Origin: Thermocrinis ruber
GTDB taxonomy: Bacteria; Aquificota; Aquificia; Aquificales; Aquificaceae
Assembly: GCF_000512735.1 (NCBI RefSeq)
Contig: NZ_CP007028.1
Coordinates: 868,001 to 932,000, forward strand
Length of the DNA: 64,000 nt
Direction: 5' to 3'
Part shown: piece by piece, positions 53,898-61,684 of the stretch
How positions within the stretch are numbered: position 1 is the stretch's first letter
How the letters are laid out: each line of letters starts with the position of its first letter
Made by a program: the position numbers and the translations under genes
The notes under the pieces: model-generated
Told to the model about the DNA's origin: nothing
The model's input: only the letters and a program-made list of their open reading frames with translations
Databases searched by the model: none

Positions 53898-54458
53898 TTA
53901 GCGTAGGGGTATTCCAAAGAGTTTGCCGAGTTTTAGGACCTTTTCAGGGTTTTGGAGGAAGCTTAAGGTTTTATGGATTTTAGCGAGGGCTTGAGGGTCT
54001 GATTGCCTTTGGTATAGTTCTAAGGGTCTTGGTTTCTTTCCCTCTCTGTCTTTGAGTTTGGGCAGGTCATATGTGAAGAAGGAGAATATCTCTTTGCAAG
54101 TGCAGAATTTGGCGTTTTGGACGAGGGTTGTAGCCATGAGGTATTGGATGAGTTTAGAGAGGGCTTTTCCGTTTATGTGCTTTTGGGTTTTGTTAGCCCA
54201 GTCCTTAAAGACAAGGTAAGCATAGTAGAGTGTCATCTGTTGGGAGTGTGAAAGTTTGTATCTCTGTTTTTGGCTGAAGACAAGCATTCCAAGTTGGAGT
54301 TCTCCTTCTTTAAGTAGCCTGCCTAAGTTCCAACATCGGCAGAGGTCTTCCAGTGTAATTCTCCTTTCCTTTTCATCGCCCCATAAAAGGCCTGCATACT
54401 TTAGGGCTTTTTTGCCCTTGCGTCTTCCTCCTTTTATCCTCCAATCATCTTTGGCCAT
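53898..54458 (-). CDS. Protein of unknown function at edge of the accessory region
   Basis: This basic 186-residue protein begins MAKDDWRIKGGRRKGKKALKYAGLLWGDE. It is rich in Lys/Arg, has a Cys pair (FCTCKEIFSFF), and has no membrane segment. I do not recognise a family. It marks the start of a region with plasmid-like genes and repeats, so a DNA-associated or replication role is conceivable but unsupported. Confidence 0.5.
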   Translation of the reverse strand: MAKDDWRIKGGRRKGKKALKYAGLLWGDEKERRITLEDLCRCWNLGRLLKEGELQLGMLVFSQKQRYKLSHSQQMTLYYAYLVFKDWANKTQKHINGKALSKLIQYLMATTLVQNAKFCTCKEIFSFFTYDLPKLKDREGKKPRPLELYQRQSDPQALAKIHKTLSFLQNPEKVLKLGKLFGIPLR

Positions 54459-54485
54459 GTTCCTACCAAACTATTATACGCTTTG

Positions 54486-54520
54486 CTTAGGCTGTTCTAA
54501 AAATCTACACCTATTAACAC
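54486..54520 (+). repeat. Copy of the GGCTGTTCTAAAAATC motif (left-end-like)
   Basis: GGCTGTTCTAAAAATC followed by ACCTATTAACAC parallels GGCTGTTCTAAAAATC and CCCATTGACAC upstream of the TnpB gene at 63248. The core is also found in the CRISPR trailers. It may be a solo left end of a lost TnpB-type element. Confidence 0.45.
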
Positions 54521-54528
54521 TATCTGCG

Positions 54529-54761
54529 ATTAACTAAGTGGGTTTCTTTCACCTTGGAGTTAGTTAACCCTGCAATACTTTACAATAAGTAGGAGTAAGC
54601 CACTTAGTTAACTCTTTTTAACCCATTTCCATAAGAAGCCTCCATGAAGCCACGGAAACATCAATGCGAGGTTAACTAACTCTTAACCAAAACAGGAAAA
54701 CTTAGTTAACCGCCTAACATGGTTAACTAAACTTTTATACAAAAGCCCAAACTTAGTTAAC
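54529..54761. repeat. Three 40-bp inverted-repeat units, GTTAACTAA-N22-TTAGTTAAC
   Basis: The units are 54529-54568 (first base A instead of G), 54671-54710 and 54722-54761. One orphan half site (TTAGTTAAC) lies at 54604-54612. In each unit the arms are separated by exactly 22 nt of unrelated sequence. The third unit ends 36 bp before the DUF29 start codon, where an operator would sit. The stretch 54459-54797 holds no gene. Confidence 0.8.
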
Positions 54762-54797
54762 CGTATTCCGATTTTTGGTGGGCTTATATTTAAGCCT

Positions 54798-55298
54798 ATG
54801 GAAAAAACAACCCAAAGTATAAAGGAACTGTATGAAAAGGACTTCTACCTTTGGGTTCAGGAGAACCTAAGGCTTCTCAGAAACAAAGAGTATGACCTTG
54901 TGGATTGGGAGAACCTTCTGGAGGAAATAGAGGATATGGCAAGGAGGGAACTGAGAAGTCTAATAAGCTTCATGGCGGTAATCTTGGAACACCTTTACAA
55001 GTGGGAAAACTTTAGGGACAGAGAGGATGTGGGACACAGCTGGATAAAAAGCATAAACAATGCAAGGAATGAACTTGATACAATCCTTGAAACATACCCA
55101 GGCATAAGGAAAAAAGCAGCAGAGGAGTTGCCCACCGCTTGGCGTATTGCTGTAAAAAGGCTTGTAAGATGGTTTAAAGAAGATGAAAACCACGACCTTG
55201 CTAAAAAATACTTTGGCAAATTTCCCACGGAAAAAGATTTTCCACAGGAATGCCCTTATACCTTTGAACAGGTGATGGAATACGAGCCTTGGGTTTAA
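54798..55298 (+). CDS. DUF29 family protein
   Basis: This 166-residue protein fits DUF29: an N-terminal LYEKDFYLWVQENLRLLRNKEYDLVDWENLLEEIEDM, a central helix ISFMAVILEHLYKW, and a C-terminal WFKEDENHDLAKKYFG. Function unknown; DUF29 genes are frequent in cyanobacteria and on mobile DNA. Promoter-proximal 40-bp repeat units may regulate it. Its last bases lie at the fusion point with the TraG fragment. Confidence 0.75.
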   Translation: MEKTTQSIKELYEKDFYLWVQENLRLLRNKEYDLVDWENLLEEIEDMARRELRSLISFMAVILEHLYKWENFRDREDVGHSWIKSINNARNELDTILETYPGIRKKAAEELPTAWRIAVKRLVRWFKEDENHDLAKKYFGKFPTEKDFPQECPYTFEQVMEYEPWV

Positions 55299-55326
55299 TT
55301 TTCTTGAAGGTTCTCTGTATTGGCTT

Positions 55327-57177
55327 GTGCCTACGGTGAGTTTTATGATAGCAAGCTTGGGAGGGTATGCGTTTCACAGCTTTGCCACGGGGCTTGGAGG
55401 TGTTGTTCAGGGCACAGCCCAAAGCTCAGCTGGTGATGTAGCAAGAGGAAGCTTCAATGCAGGGCAGGTAAATTACAGGAATGTATCGGCGGGAACTACA
55501 AGCTTGGGGAGTTTTGTTGGGTGGAGGACAGATTTCTTCACAACCTCTGGGCTTCAACATACTGTGGGGAATATTACAATGCAGGGAGGAAGGGTAGAAG
55601 GGAAGGGGCTGTCAGTTGATAATGCATTGAAGTTAGCGGCTATTCGTGGAGATGATTTTACCCAAAAAGTTATAGCATCAATGTCAGCTATAGCTGGTCA
55701 GGGTGCTTCTGCAAGTATGGTAATAAACCCACAAGGGAGGCTTGAACATGCAGAAATGGTTAGTGGAGATGGTGGGTTTAAAGTGGTTTATGATGGGCGT
55801 GGTAGGCTTGTTGTAATGAAGGGAGGCGTTGAACACGGAAGTATAGAATTAGACGAAAAAGGAGAAATAAAAGGGTTTGAGACCAGCGTTCAGGTTGGTG
55901 GGCTAAGTTTAGACTATGTGAAGACTAAGGCGAAAGAAATTACTGAGACTGCACGAGCTTATAGTCAGGTAGGAGAGGCGTTTAAAACTATTGCCTCTAA
56001 GGGCATAGAGGCTGTGGATCTTAAATCCCTTAGAGATAATCTGTCTAAAATTGTGCAATCAGATTTTGCTTCATTTTTGGAAGCTGCAAAAGCGTGGGGG
56101 GTGGATAAGGATATAGTTCAGGCAATTCTTAAGACTTTGGGGCAGAAGTATGGTAGTGAGTTTAAAACAAGGGATAGCTTTGGGTTTGAATTTAATTTAT
56201 CAGGTGGTGTTGGTGTAGGAACTGGTGGTGGAAACAAACAAGGTGGTTCGTTCTGGCCTCTTCAATTTGGTGGAGGTGCGTCAGGAGGACTTAATTGGAA
56301 TTACACAGATGAACAGGTAAAGGCTATGTCCACTTATCTATCAAGAGACGAGAAAAATGAACTGGTAAATAAGTTTATAGAGTCTTTGCAGAATAAGAGT
56401 GGACAAAGGAGCAGTGATAGTCAGACCAAGAAGAGTGAACAGTCATATACCCAAGGCAAAGATGTTTCAGAGAAAGCAAGCAATAGCAAAGTTTATGAAG
56501 TAGCTGAAGCTTTTGGGAAGCAGGCTGAAGAGATGCTTGCTTATGCAGAAAGGTTGCAGGCAAGCTTAAAACAAGACCCACTAAACTACTATGCCCAGCA
56601 GAAATACAAAGAGGCTTTAGCCGCAGGCAAATCAAAGGGAGAGGCGGTAAGATACGCTATGGAAGAGGTTGCTAAACTAAGAAGCAATCCAGAGGCTTTG
56701 GAAAAGTGGTTAGAGGAGTTTGCAAAGGGACAGGGTATAAGAGACCCAAAGGTAGATGAGAAGAGATTGGAAGGAATTCAAAGTGAAGTTCCTGACCCAA
56801 AGAACGTTCAGGAAAAAGGAAAACAATTACAGGGAGAAGTTAACCAACAAATAAACAAAACTCAAGAAGAGATGTCTCAGAGAAAGAAGGAGTTAGAAAG
56901 CTATAAGCCTCCGAAAGCAAAGCTTTTCAACTTGCAGGCACCAGACATTGATTTAAGATTTAATCTTAACGATCCAAAACTCCGAGCATATGAAAAAGAT
57001 GCCCAAAAATGGTTTAAGGAACAGCCGAGTATTCCCGTGAGGATTTTCAATGATGGCAAGGCTGCTGTGAATTGGGAGATAGACTTGGGTAAAAACCTTG
57101 CCAAGAACCTCATAAACGCTCCTAACCCAAAAGTAGGAGACAGATTAAATACGCCACCCCTTCAGGGAGTGCCTTAA
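55327..57177 (+). pseudogene. C-terminal fragment of a TraG-like conjugation protein
   Basis: The 616-residue frame begins abruptly inside what looks like the last membrane helix (LEGSLYWLVPTVSFMIASLGGYAFHSFATG). It continues with the TraG-type glycine/serine-rich periplasmic or cytoplasmic region (GTAQSSAGDVARGSFNAGQVNYRNVSAGTTSLG...). Charged coiled-coil segments follow. An in-frame stop at 55273 and the DUF29 stop at 55296 lie just upstream, so the N-terminal membrane half of the gene is lost. TraG acts in F-type mating-pair stabilisation and entry exclusion. This points to a decayed conjugative plasmid. Confidence 0.6.
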
Positions 57178-57578
57178 TTTACGCTTTTGTGTTTAAATCT
57201 TTCATACTCCTTTTTTCCACTACGAAGAGTGAAAAACCAAGCAATCCCTATCATAAATAGAATAGAAAAAAAGAAAATGAAGACCCAAGCGTTTCTGTCC
57301 CTTTCCTCAGCAGGGGTAAGAAAATAGCCAAGAAGCCCCAGAGGCCCTAAACTTCCCACCAAAATAAAAACTATAGAGATGATATACATTATCCACCAGC
57401 CCACCTTAGATACTCCCTCGGTTGCTCCGCCAAGTATTTCCTGTCTTGCTAAGTAGTCTATGGGTCTTTCCTCTTCCCTCTTCTTGTTCTTCTCCACCAC
57501 CAAAGCAAGCAACTCCTCCCTCAACTTCTCATCCTTGACCTCCTCCATAATCCTCTTTATCAGTTCCCTGTCGTCCAT
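57174..57578 (-). CDS. Small membrane protein of unknown function
   Basis: This 134-residue protein has a charged cytoplasmic N-terminal half (DDRELIKRIMEEVKDEKLREELLALVVEKNKKREEERP) and two hydrophobic helices (about 66-90 and 100-120). It ends in a basic tail. The start is ATG 57578, with a GAGGTG ribosome site. It converges with the TraG fragment (4-bp overlap). A 40-bp repeat unit lies about 70 bp upstream of it. No family recognised. Confidence 0.6.
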   Translation of the reverse strand: MDDRELIKRIMEEVKDEKLREELLALVVEKNKKREEERPIDYLARQEILGGATEGVSKVGWWIMYIISIVFILVGSLGPLGLLGYFLTPAEERDRNAWVFIFFFSILFMIGIAWFFTLRSGKKEYERFKHKSVN

Positions 57579-57649
57579 GACTATCACCTCGCACAATATT
57601 TATTTTAGTAAACTTTAAGTATACTTTAGGGTGTAAAAGTCCCTACAGG

Positions 57650-57795
57650 GTTAACCAAGTCTCTGGCAAAAACAAAAGAGTTAGTTAACCCTCTATACTT
57701 GGTTAACTAAGCGTTCCGCAGAGGCTGGTTAACTCTCTCTACAGGGTTAACTAAGTTTGTGTTTTTTGTGTAAGAGTTAGTTAACCGTGGTTAAC
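57650..57795. repeat. Two 40-bp inverted-repeat units and extra GTTAAC half sites
   Basis: Units lie at 57650-57689 (left arm GTTAACCAA) and 57746-57785, with the same 22-nt spacer. Additional half sites are at 57702-57710, 57728-57733 and 57790-57795. They occupy the upstream region of the minus-strand membrane protein gene. Confidence 0.8.
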
Positions 57796-57880
57796 TATGT
57801 TTTCCTTGCTATGGGTAGAACTGCTCTGGGAGTGTTTCCCCTTCCCTCTCCCTTATCTCCTTACCCTTTAGCCCCACCAT

Positions 57881-57940
57881 ATACCGCATTGCAGCACGCG
57901 GCATAACGCAATACCGCATTACAGCATGCGGCATAACGTG
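57881..57940 (+). repeat. Tandem duplication of a 30-bp palindromic unit
   Basis: Two adjacent 30-bp copies (57881-57910 and 57911-57940) differ at four bases, all transitions. The second contains CCGCAT...ATGCGG as a perfect 6-bp inverted repeat around a 6-nt loop. Short, GC-rich, in an otherwise AT-rich gap. Confidence 0.65.
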
Positions 57941-58118
57941 TTCTCGCAAATGACCAGAAAAGGGATAAGTAGTTATTCTCGCAGATTAGGAGACTGAACC
58001 ACTCCAACATTAAATCCCTCAACTTCTTGTCATCAGAAGTTGAAGCTTTGAAAATAAACAAGATGAATAGAGGATAGCAGGGAGGTCCCTGAAAATCAAG
58101 GACTTTAAAAGATGAAAA

Positions 58119-58152
58119 TTCTTATCCTACACCGCCGAATGTAGGGTAAGAA
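58119..58152 (+). repeat. Stem-loop, first of two related copies
   Basis: TTCTTATCCTACA (58119-58131) pairs with TGTAGGGTAAGAA (58140-58152) over 13 bp (one T-G) with an 8-nt loop. A second copy with the same arms is at 60472-60505. Flanks are also similar (TAAA-GATGA before, CTTT after). The surrounding stretch 57941-58308 has no gene. Confidence 0.65.
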
Positions 58153-58308
58153 AACTTTATTCTCTGAAGACTATATTACGGGACAACGGTTCGGCCGATT
58201 TCCAGAGTGCCCTCTGACCGAACAAAAGGGATTAAACACGGTAATCAAAAGGTTTACACACTCGGCAAACCATTTGGAACAATAGCACGCTTTGTGAAGC
58301 TTTTTTGG

Positions 58309-58498
58309 GTTAACTAAGAAGATGTTAACTTTGAGCCCTCATAGGCTGGATCAGTCAAGCATGCACCGTAGTTAACTTCCAGCGGGTTAACTAACTCTGA
58401 AGCCAAAGGGAAATACTTAGTTAACTGTAGGCACGGTTAACTAAACTGCCCACCCATGGTTAACTAACTTATCCTAACTTGATTGGGAGTTAGTTAAC
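58309..58498. repeat. Two 40-bp inverted-repeat units and several half sites
   Basis: Units lie at 58386-58425 and 58459-58498, again with exactly 22 nt between arms. Half sites are at 58309-58317, 58324-58329, 58371-58376 and 58436-58444. They lie upstream of the PIN-domain gene (58762), with 260 bp between. Confidence 0.8.
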
Positions 58499-58653
58499 CC
58501 GTCTGAAGGTTTAATCCTTTTTGTCCGGTCAGAGAACCTACCTTAGGGCTTTTATCTCCCTCAGTATTCCCCTGCCGTTTTTTCTACCTTAATTCAGCTT
58601 CCATACATTTTGATGCACAATTGTTATAGGTCTGGAATATATCCCGACGGGGG

Positions 58654-58672
58654 ATTTGTAGAACGGCCTCAG
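58654..58672 (-). repeat. Copy of the CTGAGGCCGTTCTA motif
   Basis: On the minus strand it reads CTGAGGCCGTTCTACAAAT, nearly identical to the left CRISPR trailer (CTGAGGCCGTTCTATAAAT). It lies in the gap before the PIN gene. Nothing else is recognisable between 58499 and 58761. Confidence 0.5.
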
Positions 58673-58761
58673 TAGCTTACTTCAAATTGAGACTACCAAG
58701 CTGAGGTCTTTGTGCAATCTTTGCTTGATTCTTGCGGTTATACTAACAAACTACATGCATT

Positions 58762-59295
58762 ATGAGTGAAATACGCTTCATAGTAGATAGTTCTACATTA
58801 TCAAACTTTGCCCGTGCTGGGTATTTGAACTTGCTAAAGACCATATTTCATGCAGGTTTATTAACTACCTCCGATGTGATAGAAGAGATTGAACGAGGTT
58901 CTGAAAAAGACCCAGAGTTGCGGATGGTTCTAAATGAGCTAAACTTATGGCTAAAGGTTGTGGATGAACTAACAGAAGAAGAGCAAAGCTTGATAAGAAA
59001 CTTAAGAATTACTCACGAGGAATTTGAAGATGGAGCGGATGCTTCCCTTTTGGCTGTGGCTAAGGAAAGGAGTTTGGTGTTAATAACTGATGATAAATAT
59101 TTGAAGAAGGTTGCGGAGCAAGAGGGTGTAAAGGTTGATGGAACTGTGGAAATATTAGAGGAAGCAATTAACAGAGGATTAATCCGTAGCGAAGAGGAAC
59201 TAAACCAGATTGCTAGAGATATGGAACATAGGGCACGCTTTAGACTAAAGGATTCTGACTTGAAAAGGCTTGGGTTAAGTTTAGATTTGTTATAA
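58762..59295 (+). CDS. PIN-domain protein, probable toxin-type nuclease
   Basis: This 177-residue protein has the acidic PIN pattern: FIVDSSTLSNFA (first Asp), SDVIEEIERG (Glu), GADASLLAVAKERSLVLITDDKYLKK (Asp pair). A C-terminal helical tail follows (about 140-177). PIN toxins cut RNA. It is followed 30 bp later by an Xre/peptidase protein, an arrangement seen in predicted toxin-antitoxin modules. No strong ribosome site is visible. Confidence 0.78.
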   Translation: MSEIRFIVDSSTLSNFARAGYLNLLKTIFHAGLLTTSDVIEEIERGSEKDPELRMVLNELNLWLKVVDELTEEEQSLIRNLRITHEEFEDGADASLLAVAKERSLVLITDDKYLKKVAEQEGVKVDGTVEILEEAINRGLIRSEEELNQIARDMEHRARFRLKDSDLKRLGLSLDLL

Positions 59296-59325
59296 CAGAT
59301 TTATAGCTTTGAGGTAAGTGCCTAC

Positions 59326-60414
59326 ATGAATACTCTGGAAATTATAGGACAGAGACTCAAACAAGCACGGGAGACGGCAGGCTACACCCCAGAAGAAGTC
59401 TCCCAAAAGCTTGGAATTACCAAGGATGAACTTTCTCTTTTTGAAAGTGGTAGAAAAGGCCCGCCGATTAGCCTTCTAATAAAGCTTGCCAAACTTTATG
59501 GAGTTTTCGTTAGCTACTTCTATGGGATAGACAAGCCTGAGGGAACCGCTTTTACCCTTCTTCTTGATAAAGCCAAAGAACTCTCCCTACCTCCTGAAAC
59601 CATAAGTCAGGTTCACCGCTTTGTTTTTCTGTGTAAAGAGATAGTAAAGCTTAGACAAAAGCTGGGATTTCCAAAGCCTGAAATTCCTTACTACACTCTA
59701 AACCAAGAGTCAATAGATGAACAAGCCAGAGAGGTAGCAGAGGCAGAAAGGGCTCGTTTGGGCTTGGGAGATAGCGTGGTGCCAAACTTAGGAGAACTCT
59801 TAGAAGACCTCCGCATTCCAGTTATTAGGCTGCCTTTAGGCAGGGAACTCTCCTCTGCAATGGTTTATGATGAAAACTTCTCTGCGTTCATATTGGTTAA
59901 TTCCGATGAACCTCACCAAAACCAGCTTATTGCCTATGAGTATGCCCATATCCTTCAAAGAAAAGACAAGGTCCATCTAAATAAAGATGGACAAAGGGAT
60001 GATTTTAGCGAACGTTTCGTGGTTCATTTTTTAATGCCAGAAAGTCTTGTTAAAAGGCTTGTAAGGCAACACCACAACCTAACCGACGTGTGGGCTTTGA
60101 TAAGTTTAAGACGCACCTTTGGCGTTAGCTATGAGACCCTTATATCCCGCCTTCACGAACTTGGTGAAATTGACGAAAAGGACCTAAACAGATTGCTAAG
60201 GGCGAACCTGTGGAACTTGGAAATAAAGCTTTTTGGAGAACCAAGTCCTCCTGTGCCTTGGAAAGTTTCTAAGGTCTTGTGGGAACTCGTCCTGACTGCG
60301 GTAAAGCATGAATTCATAACCACCAGCTACGCATCCGATTTGCTTGAAATAAGCCCTATGGAAATCCAAGACATCCTTTATGAACTTGAGGAAATAGAAC
60401 TCAGCCGATCTTGA
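59326..60414 (+). CDS. Xre-type HTH and ImmA/IrrE-like peptidase-domain protein
   Basis: The 362-residue protein has an N-terminal helix-turn-helix (GQRLKQARETAGYTPEEVSQKLGITKDELSLFESGRKGP, about 8-48). A central M78-like domain (about 150-260) ends in SERFVVHFLMPESLVKRL. The zinc motif is degenerate: HExxH reads YEYAH (LIAYEYAHILQ), so the first metal His is lost. It may therefore act as a regulator or antitoxin rather than a protease. It is most likely the partner of the PIN protein. Confidence 0.8.
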   Translation: MNTLEIIGQRLKQARETAGYTPEEVSQKLGITKDELSLFESGRKGPPISLLIKLAKLYGVFVSYFYGIDKPEGTAFTLLLDKAKELSLPPETISQVHRFVFLCKEIVKLRQKLGFPKPEIPYYTLNQESIDEQAREVAEAERARLGLGDSVVPNLGELLEDLRIPVIRLPLGRELSSAMVYDENFSAFILVNSDEPHQNQLIAYEYAHILQRKDKVHLNKDGQRDDFSERFVVHFLMPESLVKRLVRQHHNLTDVWALISLRRTFGVSYETLISRLHELGEIDEKDLNRLLRANLWNLEIKLFGEPSPPVPWKVSKVLWELVLTAVKHEFITTSYASDLLEISPMEIQDILYELEEIELSRS

Positions 60415-60471
60415 ACCAGCTTTGAAAAATTACTCATCGGGATTGTCCCAACTTCTAAAGATGAGAAGGGT

Positions 60472-60505
60472 TTCTTATCCTACACAGCTGGATGTAGGAT
60501 AAGAA
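60472..60505 (+). repeat. Stem-loop, second of two related copies
   Basis: TTCTTATCCTACA (60472-60484) and TGTAGGATAAGAA (60493-60505) form a perfect 13-bp stem with an 8-nt loop. It sits between the Xre-peptidase gene and the next gene, 42 bp before its start. Compare 58119-58152. Confidence 0.7.
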
Positions 60506-60547
60506 GTCTTTGTGCATACTAAAATGAAACCTGAAGGAGGTGCTGAA

Positions 60548-61135
60548 ATGTGTGTAATCATCTATAAGCCAGAGGGGGCTATTGTTAGCGACAAGCTATT
60601 TGACCATTGTTGGAAGCTGTTTAGGCATGGCGGCGGATATGCAGTTTGGGAAAATGGGAGATGGGTATATGAGAAGGACTTTATGGAGAAGGAAGAGTTT
60701 TATGAAGCAGTCAAGGAATTCATTCACTCGGAAAACACAAGAGTTGTTCTACACTTCAGATTTGCCACAGAGGATGCAGAGGGAAAGAGAAACATCCTCC
60801 CAGAATTCACACATCCCTTTGAAATCCAGCTTCAGGACACAAAAGCCTTGCTATTTGTTAATGGGCGGTTCAGTGAGAGTTATAAAGGCATTGTGGGGGC
60901 ACCCAAGATAAAGCGGTTTGTAGAGGATATAAACCAGCTAAAACTCAAAAGATGGCAGTATGAGAAGCTTTTAGCAGAAGAAGGACTACTTGAGGGCTTA
61001 TTCCGATACAGAGGAGAAAGGGCAAGACTTCTAACACTTTTTGAAGAAGACAAGGAACCTTTCTTTAGCCCAAACCCTCCGAAGGGATGGGTAGAATACG
61101 AGGGGCTGATGCTTTCAAGGAAAGTCAGTTTGTAG
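60548..61135 (+). CDS. Class II glutamine amidotransferase-like (Ntn) protein
   Basis: This 195-residue protein starts Met-Cys (MCVIIYKPEGAIVSD), so removal of Met would expose the N-terminal Cys nucleophile of Ntn-type amidotransferases. HFRFATEDAEGKRN and HPFEIQ...ALLFVNGRFS match the glutaminase core (HxRxAT, HNG-like FVNG). Similar stand-alone domains occur on phages and plasmids. ATG 60548 is chosen because GGAGG is 8-9 nt upstream and because the Cys must be at position 2. Substrate unknown. Confidence 0.72.
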   Translation: MCVIIYKPEGAIVSDKLFDHCWKLFRHGGGYAVWENGRWVYEKDFMEKEEFYEAVKEFIHSENTRVVLHFRFATEDAEGKRNILPEFTHPFEIQLQDTKALLFVNGRFSESYKGIVGAPKIKRFVEDINQLKLKRWQYEKLLAEEGLLEGLFRYRGERARLLTLFEEDKEPFFSPNPPKGWVEYEGLMLSRKVSL

Positions 61136-61212
61136 GTTGTCAGAATATACCAAAAAGGTAAGTTATAGTATATAAGGGTATGGTAGCAGTTAGGGAGGAA
61201 AACAGGAGAGTG

Positions 61213-61260
61213 AGCCTTCCTAACAAGGGAAGGCTTTCTCTGAGGGGTCTTTGGGCCCCT
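61213..61260 (+). terminator. Two consecutive hairpins before the cyclotransferase gene
   Basis: AGCCTTCC (61213-61220) pairs with GGAAGGCT (61228-61235). AGGGG (61243-61247) pairs with CCCCT (61256-61260). Neither is followed by a good T run, so they are weak terminators or an mRNA leader structure. Confidence 0.4.
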
Positions 61261-61280
61261 TATTGCGAGGAGGTAGCTTA

Positions 61281-61631
61281 ATGGCTTACCTCTTCGTCTA
61301 TGGCACCCTCAAAAGGGGTGGATCAAGGCACAGTCTCTTAAAGGGCTGTCCTTTCTTAGGGCATGCCTTGGCAAAAGGCTTTGCCCTTTATGACCTCGGC
61401 GCCTACCCCGGGATGGTTCCCGGAGATGGGGTAGTGCGTGGAGAGGTCTATGAAATCCCAGAAGGGCTCCTTAGGGAGCTTGACTGGGTGGAAGGAGCTC
61501 CTTTCCTCTTCAGGAGGGAGCTTATTGAGGTGGTCCTTGAGGACCACACTCTTTTGCGTGCCCACACCTATCTGTATAACAGAGAGGTGGAGGGTGCGTC
61601 TTTAGTGCCTTCCGGTGAATGGGAGGTATAA
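61281..61631 (+). CDS. Gamma-glutamylcyclotransferase-like (AIG2/GGCT fold) protein
   Basis: This 116-residue protein starts MAYLFVYGTLKRGGSRHSLL, the substrate-binding YGTL loop of the family. The catalytic Glu is expected near RELDWVEGAPFLFRR. Such enzymes release 5-oxoproline from gamma-glutamyl amines; the small bacterial members are poorly defined. ATG 61281 is preceded by GAGGAGG. An upstream frame from 61251 is unlikely. Confidence 0.85.
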   Translation: MAYLFVYGTLKRGGSRHSLLKGCPFLGHALAKGFALYDLGAYPGMVPGDGVVRGEVYEIPEGLLRELDWVEGAPFLFRRELIEVVLEDHTLLRAHTYLYNREVEGASLVPSGEWEV

Positions 61632-61635
61632 AGTG

Positions 61636-61658
61636 AGGTCCCCATGGGGGACCTTTTT
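61636..61658 (+). terminator. Intrinsic terminator after the cyclotransferase gene
   Basis: AGGTCCCC (61636-61643) and GGGGACCT (61647-61654) form a perfect 8-bp GC-rich stem with a 3-nt loop, followed by TTTTT. It lies 5 bp after the stop codon. Confidence 0.85.
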
Positions 61659-61684
61659 AAAACCAAAAACAAAGGAGGTCGGAG

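Noticed and set aside
57861-58061. Minus-strand open frame of 66 codons over the tandem palindrome
   Set aside because: Its C-terminal part (YAACCNAVLRYAACCNAVYGG) is translation of the 30-bp tandem repeat, so coding is unlikely.
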